Of a stretch of DNA of 64,000 bases, positions 61,169 to 64,000 are shown piece by piece. Position 1 is the stretch's first letter. Each line of letters begins with the position of its first letter. The stretch is from an uncultured Brachybacterium sp. Its GTDB lineage: Bacteria > Actinomycetota > Actinomycetes > Actinomycetales > Dermabacteraceae. The stretch is from NCBI RefSeq assembly GCF_947500705.1, contig NZ_CANMSY010000003.1:1-64000 (forward strand). Direction: 5' to 3'. Below the pieces are notes generated by a model that was not told where the DNA came from, did not search any database, and saw only the letters and a program-made list of their open reading frames with translations. The position numbers and the translations under genes are program-made.

Positions 61169-63823
61169 TCAGGCCGCGTGGATCCGCGCTTCGCGGCGCC
61201 CGCTGAGCTCCGCCGCCGTGCTCCAACCGTTGAACAGGGCCTCTCCGGGCTCGAGATCGCGGCCGTCGGCGAGGGTGCCCACGACCACGGGCTCATAGCC
61301 GAGGCGCTGCAGCAGTGCGGAGACCACGTCGGCCGCTCGGGGATCGTCCGCAGCCACGGCGATCGCCCGTCGGCTCGGATCGCCGTCCTCGCGGCCGTGG
61401 TCCTCGACGTCGTGATAGCCGATGTGGTTGAGGGTCTTGACCACCCGCGCCCCCGGCAGCCGGGCCGCGAGCAGCTCGCTCGTGGAGAGTGCGGCATCCA
61501 GATCGCCGAACGCGGCGCGTGCTTCGGCGACGGCGAGCGCGTCGGCCTCGCCCCAGGGGTTGGTGGCATCGATGACGATCGCGCCGTGCAGCGCCTCCGC
61601 ATCGAGCCGGAGGGCGACGTGCAGAGGCACGGTGATCGCGACGACGTCGCTGGCCGCGGCGATCTCGCGGAGGCCGACGGGCCGGGCACCGGGCAGCCTC
61701 GCCGCGAGCGCCGGCGCTGGTGCGCGCCCGGCCACCTGCACCTCGAGACCGCAGCGCAGGGCGGTGCGCGCGAGGGCGCTGCCGATCTTCCCAGGGCCGA
61801 GCACCCCCAGCCGCAGCGAGCGGGTGGTGCGCAGAGGCAGCTCTGCGGTGTGGGAGCGCACCGCGGAGGTGGAGGTCTCGACGAGCGCGGAGGTCTCGAC
61901 AGACGCAGAGGTCTCGGCAGGAGCGGACGTCGCGACGGAGGGGGAGAGCTCCACTCCGGTCGCCGCAGCTCGCCCCGCCCGTTCTGCCGCAGCGAGCAGC
62001 TCGCGGGCCAGGGCGTCGTTGCGGCGGTGGCAGGGGGCGTTGGTGCGGGGTCGGGCGAAGGCGCCGATGGGCAGCTCCGAGGTCCAGGGGCCGACGGCCC
62101 AGAGATTCTGCTGCGGGGCACCGTCCGGGCCGATGACCCGGTGCCGCTGATCCACCTCGAGGGTCCCTGACAGGCCCGCTGACTCCCGTCCCACCGCAGC
62201 GTCGCCACCGGCCACCAGATCGCGCAGCAGAGGGTTGGTGGAGTTCGCGAGCGAGCTCTCGGGCAGGAAGGCGTCCACCAGCGCGGCGGCTGTGACCTGC
62301 ACGCCCGCTGCTCCACGGGCGGTGAAGCGGCCGGTGGTCTCGTCGGCCGTGACTCTGGTCCGGGGGCCCAGGAAGTGCACCACCCCGGCCCGTTCGAGAG
62401 CGAGCAGCTGGTGCAGGCGGTGCGGGGGCGGGCCGGAGTCGACGAAGCTGAACAGCGAATGCCACCAGCGGGGGTAGTCACCGCCTGCGCCGTCGCGGAG
62501 CCGGGAGGCGGGCAGCTGGTCCACCAAGGCCCCGTGCAGGCGCAGCAGCAGCTGGAAGAGGGCGCGAGCGGGGGCGGTATCGCCTTGGGTGCGGGAGCGC
62601 AGGTCGTGCTCGATATGGCGCACCACCGCATCCCGGGTGACCCGTGGATGAGCGTCGCCATGCAGCCAGGCCAGCGGGTCATCGAGCCAGGCCAGCGGCT
62701 CTTCGCCGGGTGCGGCGACGGGAGCATCGGGCACCCAGCGGGCCACCTCGGCGGCGATCAGCGGCAGCACGTCGTCGCGGAAGCCCAGGCGACCCTCGGC
62801 ATCCTCGCGCGCGGCGAGGTTCTCGGGGGTCAGGTGCAGGAGATCGCCGGGTCCGGCCGGCTCGCCCTCCCCGCGGACCTTGGAGTGGTAGGGCACGCCG
62901 CGCCGGGATCCCACCCAGAGCCGGGGCTCCGTGCCCGAGGGCTGATAGGTGAGGCGGTCGGGCTCGCCCGGCAGCGGAGCGGGGAGGAAGCGGCCGCCGC
63001 GCCCCTCGGTCAGCAGGGCCATCAGGTCGATGAAGGCCAGGCCCATCCCGCGCACGATCACGTCCTCCTTCGGCGCGAGCTGCTCGATCAGGGCGTCGGA
63101 GGCCTGAGAGGGCGGAAGGTAGGTGCCGCCGTGGCGGCGGGCGAAGGCGGCCAGCTGATGGCGGGCCACCGACGGGCGGGCATCAGTGTGCCCAGCGGCC
63201 AGCAGCAGCAGATCGGTGCGCAGCGGCGCGCGGTCCTCGAGCTCGACGGTCCAGCCGTGAGTCCCCTGGTCGGCTGAGCCGGTCACCCGGACGGGGGCGA
63301 CCCGTGAGCCGGGCGAGATGGCGGTCGCAGTGGTGCGATGCACGGTGACGCTGACCGTCGTGGGGAGATTCGCGAGCACCTGGCCGAAGAACCACTCGAG
63401 GTAGAGGGCCTGCACGCGGCGGCCGGCGAAGTCGGTCTCCTGCAGTGCCGTGATCTCCGCGAGCCGCTCGGTACCGGCGGTGGGTGCGGCGATCGTGCCG
63501 CGACGGATCCCGTCGGCCCACTCGGCGAGGGAGGGGCCGGCGACCACGGGTCCGACGCACTCGACGGTCTCGTCCGCGAAGATCGACACATCAGCCGCGC
63601 GGGAGTTCATCAGCAGCAGCGGGCTCTCCTCGGCGCGCCAGATACGACCGGCTCCGGGCATGTGCGGGTCCACGATGTCGACGTGCAGCGGCGCCTGCTC
63701 GAGGTGCCCTGCCTGGTCAGGGAGGGCCGCGCTCGCGCTGAGGCGCTCGAGCACACCGATCGCCCGCGGCCCGCCGCCGACGATCACGAGGCGTGTGGTC
63801 GGTGCGCTGATCCGGGAGTTCAT
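61169..63823 (-). CDS. FAD/NAD(P)-binding oxidoreductase fused to an F420-reductase-like domain
   Basis: 884 residues. Residues 1 to ~640 are an FAD/NAD(P)-binding protein (RLVIVGGGPRAIGVLERLSA; LLLAAGHTDARPSVARH; LWAVGPWTSELPIGAFARPR near its end), of the type annotated FAD/NAD(P)-binding or adenylate-forming-associated proteins. A Thr/Ser/Ala-rich linker with ETSALVETSTS-type repeats follows. Residues ~680 to the end are a complete F420_oxidored domain (LGVLGPGKIGSALARTALRC, VVKTLNHIGYHDVEDHG) similar to the stand-alone protein at 44557. The fusion suggests channelled reducing equivalents between the two flavin or deazaflavin sites (inference). Confidence 0.82.
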   Translation of the reverse strand: MNSRISAPTTRLVIVGGGPRAIGVLERLSASAALPDQAGHLEQAPLHVDIVDPHMPGAGRIWRAEESPLLLMNSRAADVSIFADETVECVGPVVAGPSLAEWADGIRRGTIAAPTAGTERLAEITALQETDFAGRRVQALYLEWFFGQVLANLPTTVSVTVHRTTATAISPGSRVAPVRVTGSADQGTHGWTVELEDRAPLRTDLLLLAAGHTDARPSVARHQLAAFARRHGGTYLPPSQASDALIEQLAPKEDVIVRGMGLAFIDLMALLTEGRGGRFLPAPLPGEPDRLTYQPSGTEPRLWVGSRRGVPYHSKVRGEGEPAGPGDLLHLTPENLAAREDAEGRLGFRDDVLPLIAAEVARWVPDAPVAAPGEEPLAWLDDPLAWLHGDAHPRVTRDAVVRHIEHDLRSRTQGDTAPARALFQLLLRLHGALVDQLPASRLRDGAGGDYPRWWHSLFSFVDSGPPPHRLHQLLALERAGVVHFLGPRTRVTADETTGRFTARGAAGVQVTAAALVDAFLPESSLANSTNPLLRDLVAGGDAAVGRESAGLSGTLEVDQRHRVIGPDGAPQQNLWAVGPWTSELPIGAFARPRTNAPCHRRNDALARELLAAAERAGRAAATGVELSPSVATSAPAETSASVETSALVETSTSAVRSHTAELPLRTTRSLRLGVLGPGKIGSALARTALRCGLEVQVAGRAPAPALAARLPGARPVGLREIAAASDVVAITVPLHVALRLDAEALHGAIVIDATNPWGEADALAVAEARAAFGDLDAALSTSELLAARLPGARVVKTLNHIGYHDVEDHGREDGDPSRRAIAVAADDPRAADVVSALLQRLGYEPVVVGTLADGRDLEPGEALFNGWSTAAELSGRREARIHAA

Positions 63824-63883
63824 CCGTCGGGATCCCTTCTGAGGTGTCTCTGTGTCACATCATGACGGTCCATAGCCGCCACC

Positions 63884-63911
63884 TTGCATCTCCATTAGAT
63901 TCCCTTATAAC
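63884..63911 (+). promoter_or_regulatory. Sigma-70-type promoter
   Basis: TTGCAT (63884-63889) and TATAAC (63906-63911) with 16 bp between, in an AT-rich intergenic region. Points at the gene starting at 63971. Confidence 0.55.
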
Positions 63912-63970
63912 GTCTGTCCGTGCAAGCCCAGACCACTCCCCGGTTCACGCTCCGTCACGGAAGGCATCTC

Positions 63971-64000
63971 ATGACCTCCTCCGTCGTCTCCCCCGAGACC
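63971..64000 (+). CDS. Start of a gene running off the window
   Basis: ATG 63971 with GGAAGG upstream opens MTSSVVSPET before the window ends. Too short to identify. It is divergent from the FAD/F420 fusion gene and sits behind a good promoter. Confidence 0.5.
   Translation, partial: MTSSVVSPET

Noticed and set aside
59785-62727. 980-residue leftward frame across SulP and the fusion gene
   Set aside because: Low-complexity Ser/Pro/Arg shadow that spans two well-supported genes in other frames.
1-64000. CRISPR array or tRNA/rRNA genes
   Set aside because: No evenly spaced repeat-spacer pattern was seen; the short tandem arrays have no spacers. Intergenic stretches read on both strands showed no cloverleaf or rRNA-like sequence.

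Overview
The window reads as a chromosomal segment of a very high-GC actinobacterium. GTG/TTG starts with purine-rich ribosome binding sites, many ATGA/GTGA gene overlaps, an Rpf-type resuscitation factor, an ECF41-type sigma factor and a stand-alone CcsB-like protein all fit the Actinobacteria. The gene set resembles Dermabacteraceae (Brachybacterium-like), but that genus guess is inference. There are no rRNA genes, CRISPR arrays or phage modules, and I recognised no tRNA genes.

Left third (1-17 kb): surface-glycan island. An IS3-family transposase (cut by the window edge) abuts an IS21 istA fragment. A visibly more AT-rich cassette follows: a WbuB-like glycosyltransferase, capE-capF-capG (UDP-L-FucNAc synthesis) and a second GT4 transferase. 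On its right are two IS21 istB fragments joined head to head at a perfect 21-bp palindrome. Beyond these lies a leftward glycan-initiation locus of native GC: a PglF-like dehydratase, a DegT aminotransferase, FemAB-like and ATP-grasp pseudogenes, a phosphoglycosyl transferase with an extra C-terminal domain and an intact ATP-grasp ligase. A rightward PLP-dependent decarboxylase is embedded in it. Together they suggest an amino-sugar glycan carrying an amino acid or amine decoration, in a locus being remodelled by IS elements and deletion.

Middle (17-45 kb): an Rpf-like muralytic enzyme with a hairpin leader; an HTTM-like membrane protein with a small membrane-anchored partner; three tandem paralogous single-pass envelope proteins of unknown function; a DHA2 drug transporter; an M48 protease; aldehyde dehydrogenase; a MauE-thioredoxin fusion; mannose-6-phosphate isomerase; pyruvate:quinone oxidoreductase; a CNNM/CorC protein; a serine hydrolase; a MacAB-like tripartite ABC system; a DUF1059 protein; an ECF41 sigma factor; a CPBP-family protein that has lost its catalytic residues, in an operon with a class II glutamine amidotransferase; a VOC protein and an F420-reductase-like protein.

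Right third (45-64 kb): an intact CPBP protease homologue, a two-component system, a GyrI-like protein, a kinase-like/methyltransferase fusion, GT2 plus membrane protein, an aldo/keto reductase, then a patch of decay: an ABC permease-ATPase deletion remnant behind an intact TetR regulator and operator, ccsB interrupted by one in-frame TGA, and an erythromycin-esterase fragment. The end holds a GNAT protein, an ArsR-SulP operon with an operator over the arsR start codon, an 884-residue FAD-dependent/F420-reductase-like fusion, and the first codons of a gene running off the edge.

Most noteworthy: the tandem envelope paralogues, the decarboxylase/ATP-grasp/phosphoglycosyl transferase module, the catalytically dead CPBP paralogue, the IS21-flanked FucNAc cassette and the nonsense-interrupted ccsB.
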